64,000 bases of DNA from Aureimonas sp. SA4125. GTDB taxonomy: Bacteria; Pseudomonadota; Alphaproteobacteria; Rhizobiales; Rhizobiaceae. Shown here one piece after another: positions 26,620-34,804 of the stretch; the stretch's first letter is position 1, and every line of letters begins with the position of its first letter. The notes under the pieces were generated by a model that saw nothing but the letters and a program-made list of their open reading frames with translations, was not told the DNA's origin and did not search any database. Location of the stretch: the NCBI RefSeq assembly GCF_019973775.1, contig NZ_AP025032.1, forward strand, positions 310,001 through 374,000, read 5' to 3'. The position numbers and the translations under genes are program-made.

Positions 26620-27066
26620 GGGAAAGTCTCCGTCGAGCCGCGCATGTCCGGGCGGCGGTGAAGGTCCAGCCGTCCGCAAGCCGAAGCAGCCTTCGCTCTT
26701 CGTGTCCCCCGTCCGGCGCGAATGCCTCCCACTCTCAATTTTCAAGCTGGTCGTCCGCCAGCCTTGCTTCACTGTTGCATGCGACCATAGTGTCAAGCTG
26801 ACTAGGATATACTGATGAGAAAATTATGCAGCGCCCGGGATAATATTACGATGGCCTGATGATTGGGGCATCGTCAGGTCCAGCGCCTCGTTTGGCCCGC
26901 TGATAACAGAGAATACTAGGAATGCTGCATTGCACAATAACATTCGCGTGAAAGATGCTGGTGTGACATCCTTGCCGCTGCAGCCTCTTTCGAGGGCATG
27001 GTGGCTTGCCGGTGCGCCGAAGCCGGTCACAATGGCCTCCGAGACTCTCCATCGGACGACGAGACC
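26620..27066. other. 447-base intergenic region with a PhaR-like motif
   Basis: There is no convincing gene. The region is noticeably more AT-rich around 26800-26950. It contains TGCTGCATTGCACAA at 26923-26937, differing in one base from the motif upstream of the phasin gene. Several small frames lack a ribosome binding site. Confidence 0.5.
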
Positions 27067-27789
27067 ATGACGCCAAAAGTCCTGCCGATCGTCGCGCTTG
27101 CCGGGTTACTGTTCACCCTGCTGCAGGCGGCTCCGGCTGCCGCGCAGCCCCTGCCGGACGAGCGCGCATTGATCGACGGCTTCGAGAAGATCGCCTTCGG
27201 GACGGAGATCGCCGGCTTCTTCGGCAGCGGTCGTTATATCCGCAAGTTCGACGGACCGGTCCGCTTTCATATCGAGGACCGGGCGACAAAGCCGCGGGCC
27301 CTGGAGGTGCGCCGCTTCGTGCGCTCGCTCGCCCGCGAGATCGACGGATTGCGTGTGGGTTTCGCGCGCGGTACGCGGGACGCGAACTTCATCGTGCATG
27401 TGGTCGATCGCGCGGACTATCAGGGCATCGGACGGCGGATCCACGGCAGCCCGTTCATGCGGGTCCCCGGCGACTGCATCGTGCGCGCGCAGTACGGCCC
27501 CGCCGGGATCGTCCGCTCCGACGCACTCATCGTCTCGGACGAAGGCGATGGGCTGTTCAGGCGATGCCTGATCGAGGAGGTGCTGCAGGGGCTGGGGCCG
27601 CTCGACGACAATCCCGATGCGCCCAACAGCGTCTTCAACGACCGCTCGACGGTCGGGGTCTTCACCCGCTACGACAAGATCATGCTGAACATGCTCTATG
27701 ACAGGCGCCTGAAGCCCGGAATGGACCTCGCGGCGGCACGGCCTCTTCTTCCGGATCTGGCGCGAAGTGCGCGCCGGCGGGTGCGTTAG
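27067..27789 (+). CDS. DUF2927 family exported protein
   Basis: This 240-residue protein has a signal peptide (MTPKVLPIVALAGLLFTLLQ, cleavage near AAAQP). The core has FHIEDRATKPRALEVRRFVR, DANFIVHVVDR and the DUF2927 C-terminal pattern GLGPLDDNPDAPNSVFND followed by YDKIMLNMLYDRRLKPGMD. That end resembles a degenerate zincin-like region; no complete HExxH is present. It is a periplasmic protein of unknown function. The ATG at 27067 is chosen because an earlier in-frame start would place polar residues before the signal sequence. Confidence 0.85.
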   Translation: MTPKVLPIVALAGLLFTLLQAAPAAAQPLPDERALIDGFEKIAFGTEIAGFFGSGRYIRKFDGPVRFHIEDRATKPRALEVRRFVRSLAREIDGLRVGFARGTRDANFIVHVVDRADYQGIGRRIHGSPFMRVPGDCIVRAQYGPAGIVRSDALIVSDEGDGLFRRCLIEEVLQGLGPLDDNPDAPNSVFNDRSTVGVFTRYDKIMLNMLYDRRLKPGMDLAAARPLLPDLARSARRRVR

Positions 27790-27971
27790 CCCGCCGTTTA
27801 CCACGGCATGAGAGCATTCATTAATCATAACGAAATGTAACGCTCGCTCATCGGCCTGATGACCGCCGCATTCATCTTTCGCTTGCACATTTCACCCAGA
27901 ATCCTTCGTGAACCAGGCGCGGTGCTCGACTTGCGGAGCCGCGCGATTGTCTCGAGACGAAGGATCGATCG

Positions 27972-28811
27972 GTGTCGAACAGGATGTTTCTCCGGCTGCG
28001 GCGGCCTCTTGGCGGCTGCATCGTCACGGCTGCCTTGCTGGCGGGCCTCTGCGTTGCTCCGGCCGCGGCGCGCGACCGCGGACAGCTCGGCGTCGCGGTC
28101 GCGCCAGACCTTGCCAACGAATGGCTGCTGCAGCTTTCGCCCGGCAGCGGCGTCGTCCCGGGCTATCACCGTCCCGACCTCGCTCGCCGGGCAAGTACCT
28201 ATGACGGCGTCATCCTGAAGGGCCGCGCGCCGGAGCGCCAGCCGGTGTCGCGCGGACGCGGCCACTCCCGCGACTCGGGCTATGACGGCTATACAGGTTC
28301 TGTCAGGGGCAGGCCCGCCGAGGGCGTGCCGCGGGCGATGAACCAGCGCGAGGTCGACCCCGCTTTCCTGCCGCAGGTCGTCGACTACAAGACGCGCGAA
28401 AAGCCCGGCACGATCGTGATCGATACGACGGCGAAATATCTCTATCTCGTCGATCAGGGCGGAAAGGCCCACCGCTACGGCGTCGGTGTCGGCAAGCCGG
28501 GCTTCGAATGGGCTGGCGTCCACAAGGTGACCCAGAAGAAGGAGTGGCCGACCTGGACCCCGCCGGCGCAGATGCGCGCCCGCGAAAGGGCCAAGGGCAA
28601 GATCTTGCCGGCGCAGATGGCCGGCGGACCGCAGAACCCGCTCGGCGCCCGCGCCATGTATCTGGGATCGACGCTCTACCGCATCCACGGCACGAACCAG
28701 CCCTGGACGATCGGCAAGGCGATGTCGTCGGGCTGCATCCGCATGCGCAACGAGGACGTCACCGATCTCTACGGGCGCGTGCCGGTGGGTACTCGGGTCA
28801 TCGTGCTCTAG
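27972..28811 (+). CDS. L,D-transpeptidase (YkuD domain), copy 1
   Basis: This 279-residue exported enzyme has a signal sequence in the first 34 residues, a Gly/Arg-rich linker, and a YkuD domain with REKPGTIVIDTTAKYLYLVD, HRYGVGVGKPGF and the catalytic motif HGTNQPWTIG...SSGCIRMRNED. The Cys in SSGCIRM is the nucleophile. Such enzymes form 3-3 crosslinks or attach proteins to peptidoglycan, a major crosslink type in Rhizobiales. The start is GTG. A paralogue follows 202 bases downstream. Confidence 0.92.
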   Translation: MSNRMFLRLRRPLGGCIVTAALLAGLCVAPAAARDRGQLGVAVAPDLANEWLLQLSPGSGVVPGYHRPDLARRASTYDGVILKGRAPERQPVSRGRGHSRDSGYDGYTGSVRGRPAEGVPRAMNQREVDPAFLPQVVDYKTREKPGTIVIDTTAKYLYLVDQGGKAHRYGVGVGKPGFEWAGVHKVTQKKEWPTWTPPAQMRARERAKGKILPAQMAGGPQNPLGARAMYLGSTLYRIHGTNQPWTIGKAMSSGCIRMRNEDVTDLYGRVPVGTRVIVL

Positions 28812-29013
28812 GGGCAACACCCCTCCTCGAAAGGCGTCTCCGCGATCACGGCTCGGGGAGACACGCCGGCGACAGGCCCTGCGCCGACTTGCCAGCACCG
28901 CGCCCTTCGGCAAGAATTCTCAGACCAAACGTCGATGGACGGCGCGTCTCCCTCCATGAAGCAGGGTGCGGGGGCGCACGATGCCCCATGCTCCCTACCG
29001 GAAGGATCGCCTT

Positions 29014-29742
29014 ATGCAGAGACATGTCAGGATCGCCCTCGTCGCCGCGACGCTCATTGGCACCGCCGGCCTTGCGCCAGGATCGGCGATCGCCCAGCAG
29101 CGTTACTACGATCACGCCAGCAACAGCTGGGTCGACGCCTCGTCGGCGCCGACGCGACGCATGTCGCAGACCATGCGCAAGCCGGCGCGCCAGTTCATGC
29201 GGACTTCCGTCACGGTCGATACGAACGAGGCGCCCGGCACGATCATCGTCGATAGCCAGAGGAAGTTCCTCTACTACATCGAAGGCCGCGGCCGGGCGAC
29301 GCGCTACGGCGTCGGCGTCGGGCGCGAGGGATTTGGCTGGTCGGGCGACATGAAGGTCGGGCGCAAGGCGGAATGGCCCGGCTGGACGCCGCCGAAGGAA
29401 ATGATCGCGCGGGAAAAGGCGGCCGGGCGCATCATCCCGCCCTACATGGCGGGTGGTCCGAACAATCCGCTCGGTGCCGCGGCTCTCTATCTTTATCGCA
29501 ACGGCCGCGACTCGATCTTCCGCATCCACGGCACCAACCAGCCCTGGACCATCGGGCAGAACATGTCGTCGGGCTGCATCAGGATGATGAACCAGGACGT
29601 GCAGCATCTCTACGCCAAGGCCGGCACCGGCACGAAGGTCATCGTCATCGGCCCGGACGGTCGGGGACGCGAGGGCGTCTACCGCGAGGCGGGGCTGGCC
29701 GCGTCGGGCCAGAATATTTTGGACTCGCTCTTCGGCGGCTGA
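29014..29742 (+). CDS. L,D-transpeptidase (YkuD domain), copy 2
   Basis: This 242-residue exported paralogue of the preceding gene begins MQRHVRIALVAATLIGTAGL with a signal peptide ending near AIAQQ. The YkuD domain has GTIIVDSQRKFLYYIEGRGR, YGVGVGREGFGW, HGTNQPWTIG and SSGCIRMMNQD. Both catalytic His and Cys are present, and the pair align closely through the domain, indicating a tandem duplication. AAGGA sits 7 bases before the ATG. A very strong terminator follows. Confidence 0.92.
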   Translation: MQRHVRIALVAATLIGTAGLAPGSAIAQQRYYDHASNSWVDASSAPTRRMSQTMRKPARQFMRTSVTVDTNEAPGTIIVDSQRKFLYYIEGRGRATRYGVGVGREGFGWSGDMKVGRKAEWPGWTPPKEMIAREKAAGRIIPPYMAGGPNNPLGAAALYLYRNGRDSIFRIHGTNQPWTIGQNMSSGCIRMMNQDVQHLYAKAGTGTKVIVIGPDGRGREGVYREAGLAASGQNILDSLFGG

Positions 29743-29777
29743 CGCGTCGCCCAGGCGCGACCGCAGGGATCGAACGA

Positions 29778-29813
29778 CAAAAGGCCCGCCTCGTGATCGA
29801 GGCGGGCCTTTTG
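29778..29813 (+). terminator. Strong rho-independent terminator after the L,D-transpeptidase pair
   Basis: A perfect 16-bp stem (29778-29793 with 29798-29813) with a TGAT loop contains A4 in the ascending arm and T4 in the descending arm, so it can work in both directions. Confidence 0.85.
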
Positions 29814-29860
29814 TGTCAGCAACCAGGCGTGTCAGCAACCAGGCGTGTCAGCAAACTGGG
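29813..29860. repeat. 16-bp tandem repeat, three copies
   Basis: GTGTCAGCAACCAGGC occurs twice exactly (29813-29828, 29829-29844), followed by a third partial copy that diverges after the first 10 bases. The array starts inside the last bases of the terminator. Confidence 0.8.
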
Positions 29861-29911
29861 ATCTTGCTGTGCGTTTAGTCTAAGCCCGGCCCGTCGGCGG
29901 GGAGGGCAGGG

Positions 29912-29940
29912 GGCGGCGCCGGCTCGATACCGGCGCCGCC
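29912..29940 (-). terminator. Hairpin immediately downstream of glnII
   Basis: A perfect 11-bp GC-only stem (29912-29922 with 29930-29940) with a 7-base loop lies 6 bases after the glnII stop. There is no T-run on the minus strand, so it may stabilise the 3' end rather than terminate. Confidence 0.45.
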
Positions 29941-29946
29941 AGGCGA

Positions 29947-30993
29947 TCAGGCCGCGGCGGACACGCCGGCTTCGACGCTGGTCGGCACCGTGGCGATGGT
30001 CTTCAGGATCTGCGAGGCGATCTGGTAGGGGCAGCCCTGCGAGTTCGGCCGGCGATCTTCCAGGTAGCCCTTGTAGTCATTCTTGATGAAGGAGTGCGGC
30101 ACGCGGATCGAGGCGCCGCGATCGGCGATGCCGTAGCTGAACTTGTTCCACGGCGCGGTCTCGTGCTTGCCGGTCAGGCGCAGGTGGTTGTCGGGACCGT
30201 AGACCGCGATATGGGCTTCCCAGTTGTCGCCGAAGGCCTTCATCAGGGCTTCGAAATAGGCCTTGCCGCCCGTCTCGCGCATGAAGGCGGTGGAGAAGTT
30301 GGCGTGCATGCCCGAGCCGTTCCAGTCGGTGTCGCCGAGGGGCTTGCAGTGGTATTCGATGTCGATGCCGTACTGCTCGGTCAGGCGCTGCAGCAGGTAG
30401 CGGGCGATCCACATCTCGTCGGCGGCGCGCTTGGAGCCCTTGCCGAAGATCTGGAATTCCCACTGGCCCTTGGCGACTTCCGCATTGATGCCTTCGTGGT
30501 TGATGCCGGCAGCGAGACACAGGTCGAGGTGCTCCTCGACGATCTCGCGCGCGATAGAGCCGACATTCTTGTAGCCGACGCCGGTGTAGTAGGGACCCTG
30601 CGGGGCGGGATAGCCGCTCTCCGGGAAGCCGAGCGGGCGGCCGTCCTGGTAGAAGAAGTATTCCTGTTCGAAGCCGAACCAGGCGCCCTCGTCGTCGAGA
30701 ATGGTCGCGCGGCTGTTCGAGGGATGCGGCGTCTTGCCGTCGGGCATCATGACTTCGCACATCACGAGCGCGCCATTGGTGCGGGCTGCGTCCGGGAAGA
30801 TGGCGACGGGCTTCAGCACGCAATCGGAATTGCTGCCTTCCGCCTGCAGGGTCGACGAGCCGTCAAAGCCCCACAGCGGCAGCTGCTCCAGCTCCGGGAA
30901 GGCATCGAATTCCTTGATCTGCGTCTTGCCGCGCAGGTTCGGAACGGGCGTGTACCCATCGAGCCAAATGTACTCCAGCTTGTACTTGGTCAT
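29947..30993 (-). CDS. glnII: Glutamine synthetase type II
   Basis: This 348-residue eukaryotic-type (GSII) enzyme makes glutamine from glutamate and ammonia. Features include the beta-grasp start YKLEYIWLDGYTPVPNLRGK, the catalytic WGFDGSSTLQAEGSNSDCVL, WFGFEQEYFFYQ, GINHEGINAEVAKGQWEFQI, and the ATP-binding/Arg region KHETAPWNKFSYGIADRGASI. Length is typical, and shorter than GSI (about 470), so it is not subject to adenylylation. The ATG at 30993 is chosen over an upstream start at 31068 for family fit. A sigma-54 promoter precedes it, implying NtrC control under nitrogen limitation. Confidence 0.96.
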   Translation of the reverse strand: MTKYKLEYIWLDGYTPVPNLRGKTQIKEFDAFPELEQLPLWGFDGSSTLQAEGSNSDCVLKPVAIFPDAARTNGALVMCEVMMPDGKTPHPSNSRATILDDEGAWFGFEQEYFFYQDGRPLGFPESGYPAPQGPYYTGVGYKNVGSIAREIVEEHLDLCLAAGINHEGINAEVAKGQWEFQIFGKGSKRAADEMWIARYLLQRLTEQYGIDIEYHCKPLGDTDWNGSGMHANFSTAFMRETGGKAYFEALMKAFGDNWEAHIAVYGPDNHLRLTGKHETAPWNKFSYGIADRGASIRVPHSFIKNDYKGYLEDRRPNSQGCPYQIASQILKTIATVPTSVEAGVSAAA

Positions 30994-31087
30994 CGCAAAC
31001 TCTCGTCGGTGGTGATGCATTCCGTGGGTCTGGCCCGAGCACCGAAGTGCGACGCGCCAGATGGCCACAGGGTTCGTGCTTCAGACA

Positions 31088-31104
31088 AGCATGGATCGTG
31101 CCAA
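31088..31104 (-). promoter_or_regulatory. Sigma-54 promoter of glnII
   Basis: On the minus strand TTGGCACGATCCATGCT matches the RpoN consensus (TTGGCACG, then N3, then a near TTGC element), with GG and GC exactly 10 bases apart. It lies about 95 bases upstream of the glnII ATG. I found no clear NtrC dyad in the 290 bases beyond. Confidence 0.8.
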
Positions 31105-31398
31105 CTTGGATTTGAAAGCCCCACGGCTCGTTTCGTCGCTTTGGTCGGTCTCGGACCGGCGCCCCGCCTCTCGCAAAAGACGTCCACGGCGGGAGATCGA
31201 TGCAGTCGACCGACAGGGCTGGGTCAGTTTGCCGCAACATGGGCATGGGACCATCGCGTCCTGGCCGCCGTTGGGAAACGACGACCGCTCATCTTTTGGC
31301 GGCGGAGTGACTAGAAAATTTGCAGATCGCCCATATTTAGTGCAGACTGGGTGTAAGCAAGGGAAGAGCGCGCGGCGCCGCTTCCAGGAGAGCCTGAC

Positions 31399-31581
31399 AT
31401 GGCATCGACAGATCAGCGGCCGACGGCCACCATCTACCAGTTTCCCAAGCGCGATCGTTTCGCCGAGCGCCGAGAGCTTGCCGAAGCGCGGGCGATCGCC
31501 GACATCGGCAGCTATGCGGCCTGCGACAGCTGGTATCACGAGAACGCCCTGCGCGACGCGGACAAGACGCGCCTTTCCTGA
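31399..31581 (+). CDS. DUF2735 family small protein
   Basis: This 60-residue protein, MASTDQRPTATIYQFPKRDR..., ends with CDSWYHENALRDADKTRLS. The PTATIYQFPKR start and the SWYHE-ALR motif mark DUF2735, a Rhizobiales family almost always next to glnII. It is divergent from glnII here, with about 400 bases between starts, so co-regulation by nitrogen status is plausible but not proven. Function is unknown; the size suggests an adaptor or regulatory peptide. Confidence 0.88.
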   Translation: MASTDQRPTATIYQFPKRDRFAERRELAEARAIADIGSYAACDSWYHENALRDADKTRLS

Positions 31582-31681
31582 TCCATCCCCCGGGACAGGC
31601 TTTCCGGACAGGCTCTTGGATCACCCGGAACGGATCGTCCGGCTCAGGGCGAGGATGCGATTCGGCCCGTTTGCCGGCGCC

Positions 31682-32623
31682 TTACGCTCCGAAGATCGAC
31701 CATCCCATTCGTCTCGTCAGGCTTTCCAGCGCGATACGGCCGAGATGCGAGTTTCCAGCCGCGTCGAGACCCGGGGACCAGACCGCGATCGACGCCTTGC
31801 CCGGCGCCACGGCCATGATGCCGCCGCCGACACCGCTCTTTCCCGGCAGGCCGACCCGATAGGCGAACTCGCCGGACCCGTCGTAATGTCCGCAGGTCAG
31901 CATCACCGCGTTGATCCGCCGCGCCCGCTCGGCGTTCACCACGGACAGTCCGGTCGAGGGATTGCGTCCGTTATGAGCGAGAAAGCGGCCGGCCATCGCC
32001 AGTTGCCGGCATGACATCGCGATGGCGCAGTGGTGGAAATAGACGCCGAGGGTGAAATCGACGGGATTGTCGAGGACGCCGAAGGATTTCATGTAGTAGG
32101 CGAGCGCGCTGTTGCGAAAACCGGTGCGTTGCTCGGATGCGGCGACCGCCTCGTCGATGAAGATCGAGGAATCCTCGGCCAGGAACTGCAGGAAACGCAG
32201 GATCTCCCCCAGGGCCTCGCGCGGCTTGTGCCCCGACAAAATGAGATCGGTGACGGCGATGGCGCCGGCATTGATGAAGGGATTGCGGGGAATGCCCTGC
32301 TCGCGTTCGAGTTGGACGATCGAGTTGAACGGCGTGCCGGAGGGCTCGCGGCCGACGCGGCGCCACAACCGGTCACCGACCATTCCGAGGGCCAGCGTCA
32401 GTGTGAACACTTTCGACACGCTCTGGATCGAGAAGGGCGTGTCGCAGTCCCCGGCCGCCGCGACATGGCCATCGGCGTCGATGACCACGAGGCCGAAGGC
32501 GCCGGGGTCGACGCCGGCGAGCTCTGGAATGTACGTGGCGACCGCGCCCCGGTCCGCACGGTCGGCCATTTCCGCGGCGATGTCCTGAACGACGCGGTCG
32601 AGTGTTTCGGCAGAAGAACTCAT
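31682..32623 (-). CDS. glsA: Glutaminase
   Basis: This 313-residue serine-dependent beta-lactamase-fold glutaminase hydrolyses glutamine to glutamate and ammonia. The nucleophile motif SxxK is S68-V-S-K71 in [26 protein letters not shown] and [15 protein letters not shown] are family signatures, and [19 protein letters not shown] is near the C-terminus. The ATG at 32623 is used because GAGGCGAG precedes it; the coding frame continues upstream without family similarity. With glnII and DUF2735 it makes a small glutamine-cycling cluster. Confidence 0.93.
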   Translation of the reverse strand: MSSSAETLDRVVQDIAAEMADRADRGAVATYIPELAGVDPGAFGLVVIDADGHVAAAGDCDTPFSIQSVSKVFTLTLALGMVGDRLWRRVGREPSGTPFNSIVQLEREQGIPRNPFINAGAIAVTDLILSGHKPREALGEILRFLQFLAEDSSIFIDEAVAASEQRTGFRNSALAYYMKSFGVLDNPVDFTLGVYFHHCAIAMSCRQLAMAGRFLAHNGRNPSTGLSVVNAERARRINAVMLTCGHYDGSGEFAYRVGLPGKSGVGGGIMAVAPGKASIAVWSPGLDAAGNSHLGRIALESLTRRMGWSIFGA

Positions 32624-32848
32624 CTCGCCTCGGTCATCTGGCAGGGAACTGTGACATCGCGCTGGCGCGCCAGGCTGTCGTGGGGGCACGCAGCGGTGCT
32701 GATTGTGCGGTGCAGCGGCATGCGCTGTAAAGCGGCGCGGCGCATGTGCGACACGCGCAGAGGCAAGCGGCCGGCCCAACCTCTCGCGACCTCGATCATC
32801 CCAAGGTCTTGTCACGGCCAAGCGGCCGGCCGCGGTATCCGCCCGCGG

Positions 32849-34195
32849 CTACTCGGCTGCCATGGCGGCTGGATGGGGTTCGAGGCCCTGCAGCGCCGCC
32901 GGCTTCTCTCCGCCATAGGCCCAGTCCAGTAGCTCGACCGTGTGCAGGATCGGCGTCGCTGTCCCCGACCCGATCTGCGTCATGCAGCCGATATTGCCGG
33001 TGGCGATGGCCTGCGCGCCGGTTCGCGCGATATTGGCGACCTTGCGGTCACGCAGGATCGCGGCGATTTCCGGCTGCAGGATGTTGTAGGTGCCGGCCGA
33101 GCCGCAGCAGAGATGCCCCTCCGGCACGTCGCGGACGACGAAACCGGCCTTGGCGAGGAGCGTCTTCGGCGCCTTCACGATCTTCTGGCCGTGCTGCATG
33201 GAGCAGGCGGAATGGTAGGCGAGCGTCAGGCCCGTGGCGTGGACCGGGGCTGGCAGGTCGAGCCCGGCGAGATATTCGGTGACGTCCCGGGCGAGCGCGG
33301 AGACCTTCGCCGCCTTATCCGCATAGGCCGGGTCGAGGCGCAGCATGTGGCCATAGTCCTTGATCGTCGTCCCGCAGCCCGACGTGGTGACGAGGATGGC
33401 GTCGAGGCCGCCGGTCTCGGCGACCCACATCCAGGCGTCGACATTGCGGCGGGCAAAATCCAGCGCCTCGTTCTCCCGGCCCATGTGATGGACGAGCGCG
33501 CCGCAGCAGCCTTCCCCGGGCGTCGGCGCCACGGCAATGCCGAGCCGTGCCAGGAGCCGCATCGTTGCCTGGTTGATGCCGGGATCGAGCACCGACTGGG
33601 CGCAGCCGGACAGGATCGCGACGCGCTGGGCGCGGCCGGCCGCCGGACCGCGGGGCGCCGGGACCTGCGTCATCAGGCCTTGCACCGACGCCGGGAAACG
33701 CGCGGGCGCCAGGCGCAACATGGCCGCCAGCGGCTTCAGCGGCCCGACCGCGTCGAGGAGCGGGGCAAGCGGGCGCGCCAGACGCGCGAGAACGAGGCTC
33801 GCCCGAAACCGCTGGGGATAGGGAAGCGTCTTCGCCAGCACCAGCCGGATCATCCGGTCGATGAATGGCCTGTCGTAGGTCTTCTCGATGTGGCTCCGCG
33901 CATGGTCGACGAGGTGCATGTAGTTCACGCCGGACGGGCAGGTGGTCATGCAGGCAAGGCAGGAGAGGCAGCGGTCGATGTGTTTGACCACCTTCTCGTC
34001 AGCCGGCCGATCATTCTCCAGCATGTCCTTGATGAGGTAGATCCGGCCCCGCGGCGAATCGAGTTCGTTGCCTAGCGTCACATAGGTCGGGCAGGTGGCC
34101 GTGCAGAAGCCGCAATGCACGCATTTGCGGATGATGCCCTCGGATTCGGCGACGGCGGGATCGGCAAGCTGCGCCGGGGTAAAGGTGGTCTGCAT
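32849..34195 (-). CDS. glcF: Glycolate oxidase iron-sulfur subunit
   Basis: This 448-residue subunit has two [4Fe-4S] motifs, CVHCGFCTATCP and CLSCLACMTTCP, followed by CCG domains (GEGCCGALVHHMG and GHLCCGSAGTYN). GlcF carries electrons from GlcD/GlcE to the respiratory chain when glycolate or D-lactate is oxidised. AAGGA precedes the ATG at 34195; an earlier ATG at 34216 is possible. It is the last gene of the interrupted glc operon, separated from glcE by the DUF433-DUF5615 pair. Confidence 0.93.
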   Translation of the reverse strand: MQTTFTPAQLADPAVAESEGIIRKCVHCGFCTATCPTYVTLGNELDSPRGRIYLIKDMLENDRPADEKVVKHIDRCLSCLACMTTCPSGVNYMHLVDHARSHIEKTYDRPFIDRMIRLVLAKTLPYPQRFRASLVLARLARPLAPLLDAVGPLKPLAAMLRLAPARFPASVQGLMTQVPAPRGPAAGRAQRVAILSGCAQSVLDPGINQATMRLLARLGIAVAPTPGEGCCGALVHHMGRENEALDFARRNVDAWMWVAETGGLDAILVTTSGCGTTIKDYGHMLRLDPAYADKAAKVSALARDVTEYLAGLDLPAPVHATGLTLAYHSACSMQHGQKIVKAPKTLLAKAGFVVRDVPEGHLCCGSAGTYNILQPEIAAILRDRKVANIARTGAQAIATGNIGCMTQIGSGTATPILHTVELLDWAYGGEKPAALQGLEPHPAAMAAE

Positions 34196-34246
34196 CTGGT
34201 CATTCCTTGCAGCCATGCTGTCCTTGTCGGCATCGATGGGCTCGAT

Positions 34247-34564
34247 TCACGGCAAGTCGATCAGTGTGGCGGTTCCCGGGGTAGCGAGTACGATCGCCTC
34301 GGCGATGGTCGAAGCCAAAGGCGCGAGGAGATCCAGTTTGGGGGTTGGCAGGACGCTCGGCGTCAGCCGACCGAGACGCTGCTGAAACGCGATGTTCTTA
34401 TCGCAGGTGACGAAGACATCGATGCCGCGCTCCTCAAGCCGGAGAAGCAATGCACCATTCTTCAGGCCTTTCCATGCCTTCGGAAAGGGTAAAACCTCTG
34501 CGCCATGGGCGCTGACGAGAATAGCCATGGCGCTTGGGACGTTTTCGTCGAGCATGCCAGGCAT
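34247..34564 (-). CDS. DUF5615 PIN-like protein (putative toxin)
   Basis: This protein of about 105 residues contains MLDENVPSAMAILVSAHGAE and DVFVTCDKNIAFQQRLGRL, the acidic positions expected for a PIN-like nuclease fold of the DUF5615 family. It is the likely toxin partner of the DUF433 protein directly upstream: its ATG at 34564 is one base after the DUF433 stop, so the two are translated together. A TTG at 34576 would overlap DUF433. It sits between glcE and glcF, with a 51-base gap before glcF. Toxicity is family inference. Confidence 0.78.
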   Translation of the reverse strand: MPGMLDENVPSAMAILVSAHGAEVLPFPKAWKGLKNGALLLRLEERGIDVFVTCDKNIAFQQRLGRLTPSVLPTPKLDLLAPLASTIAEAIVLATPGTATLIDLP

Positions 34565-34565
34565 G

Positions 34566-34781
34566 TCAGGCGACAAGCCGCTTTAGGTCCTCGGCTGCCA
34601 GAAGAAGCGCGGCCTCGGCCTGAGCTCGCTCGACGGTGGGAAATTCGACAAGAAATTCGTCAAGAGATAGGCCGCTCGCGAGGGTTTCGAACAGCGTCTC
34701 TACCGGCACCCGCGTACCTCGAAAGACCGTGGCGCCGGACATGATCTCCGGATCGGTCGATAAGATTTCGTTCCTATCCAT
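34566..34781 (-). CDS. DUF433 protein (putative antitoxin)
   Basis: This 71-residue protein, MDRNEILSTDPEIMSGATVF..., has the DUF433 pattern PEIMSGATVFRGTRVPVETL followed by SLDEFLVEFPTVERAQAEAA. The family has a helix-turn-helix-like fold and is usually paired with a DUF5615 PIN-like protein, as here. It follows glcE by 23 bases on the same strand, so it is expressed from the glc promoter unless it has its own. Confidence 0.85.
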   Translation of the reverse strand: MDRNEILSTDPEIMSGATVFRGTRVPVETLFETLASGLSLDEFLVEFPTVERAQAEAALLLAAEDLKRLVA

Positions 34782-34804
34782 CCTGCGTCTCCGTTTCGCC
34801 GTTC

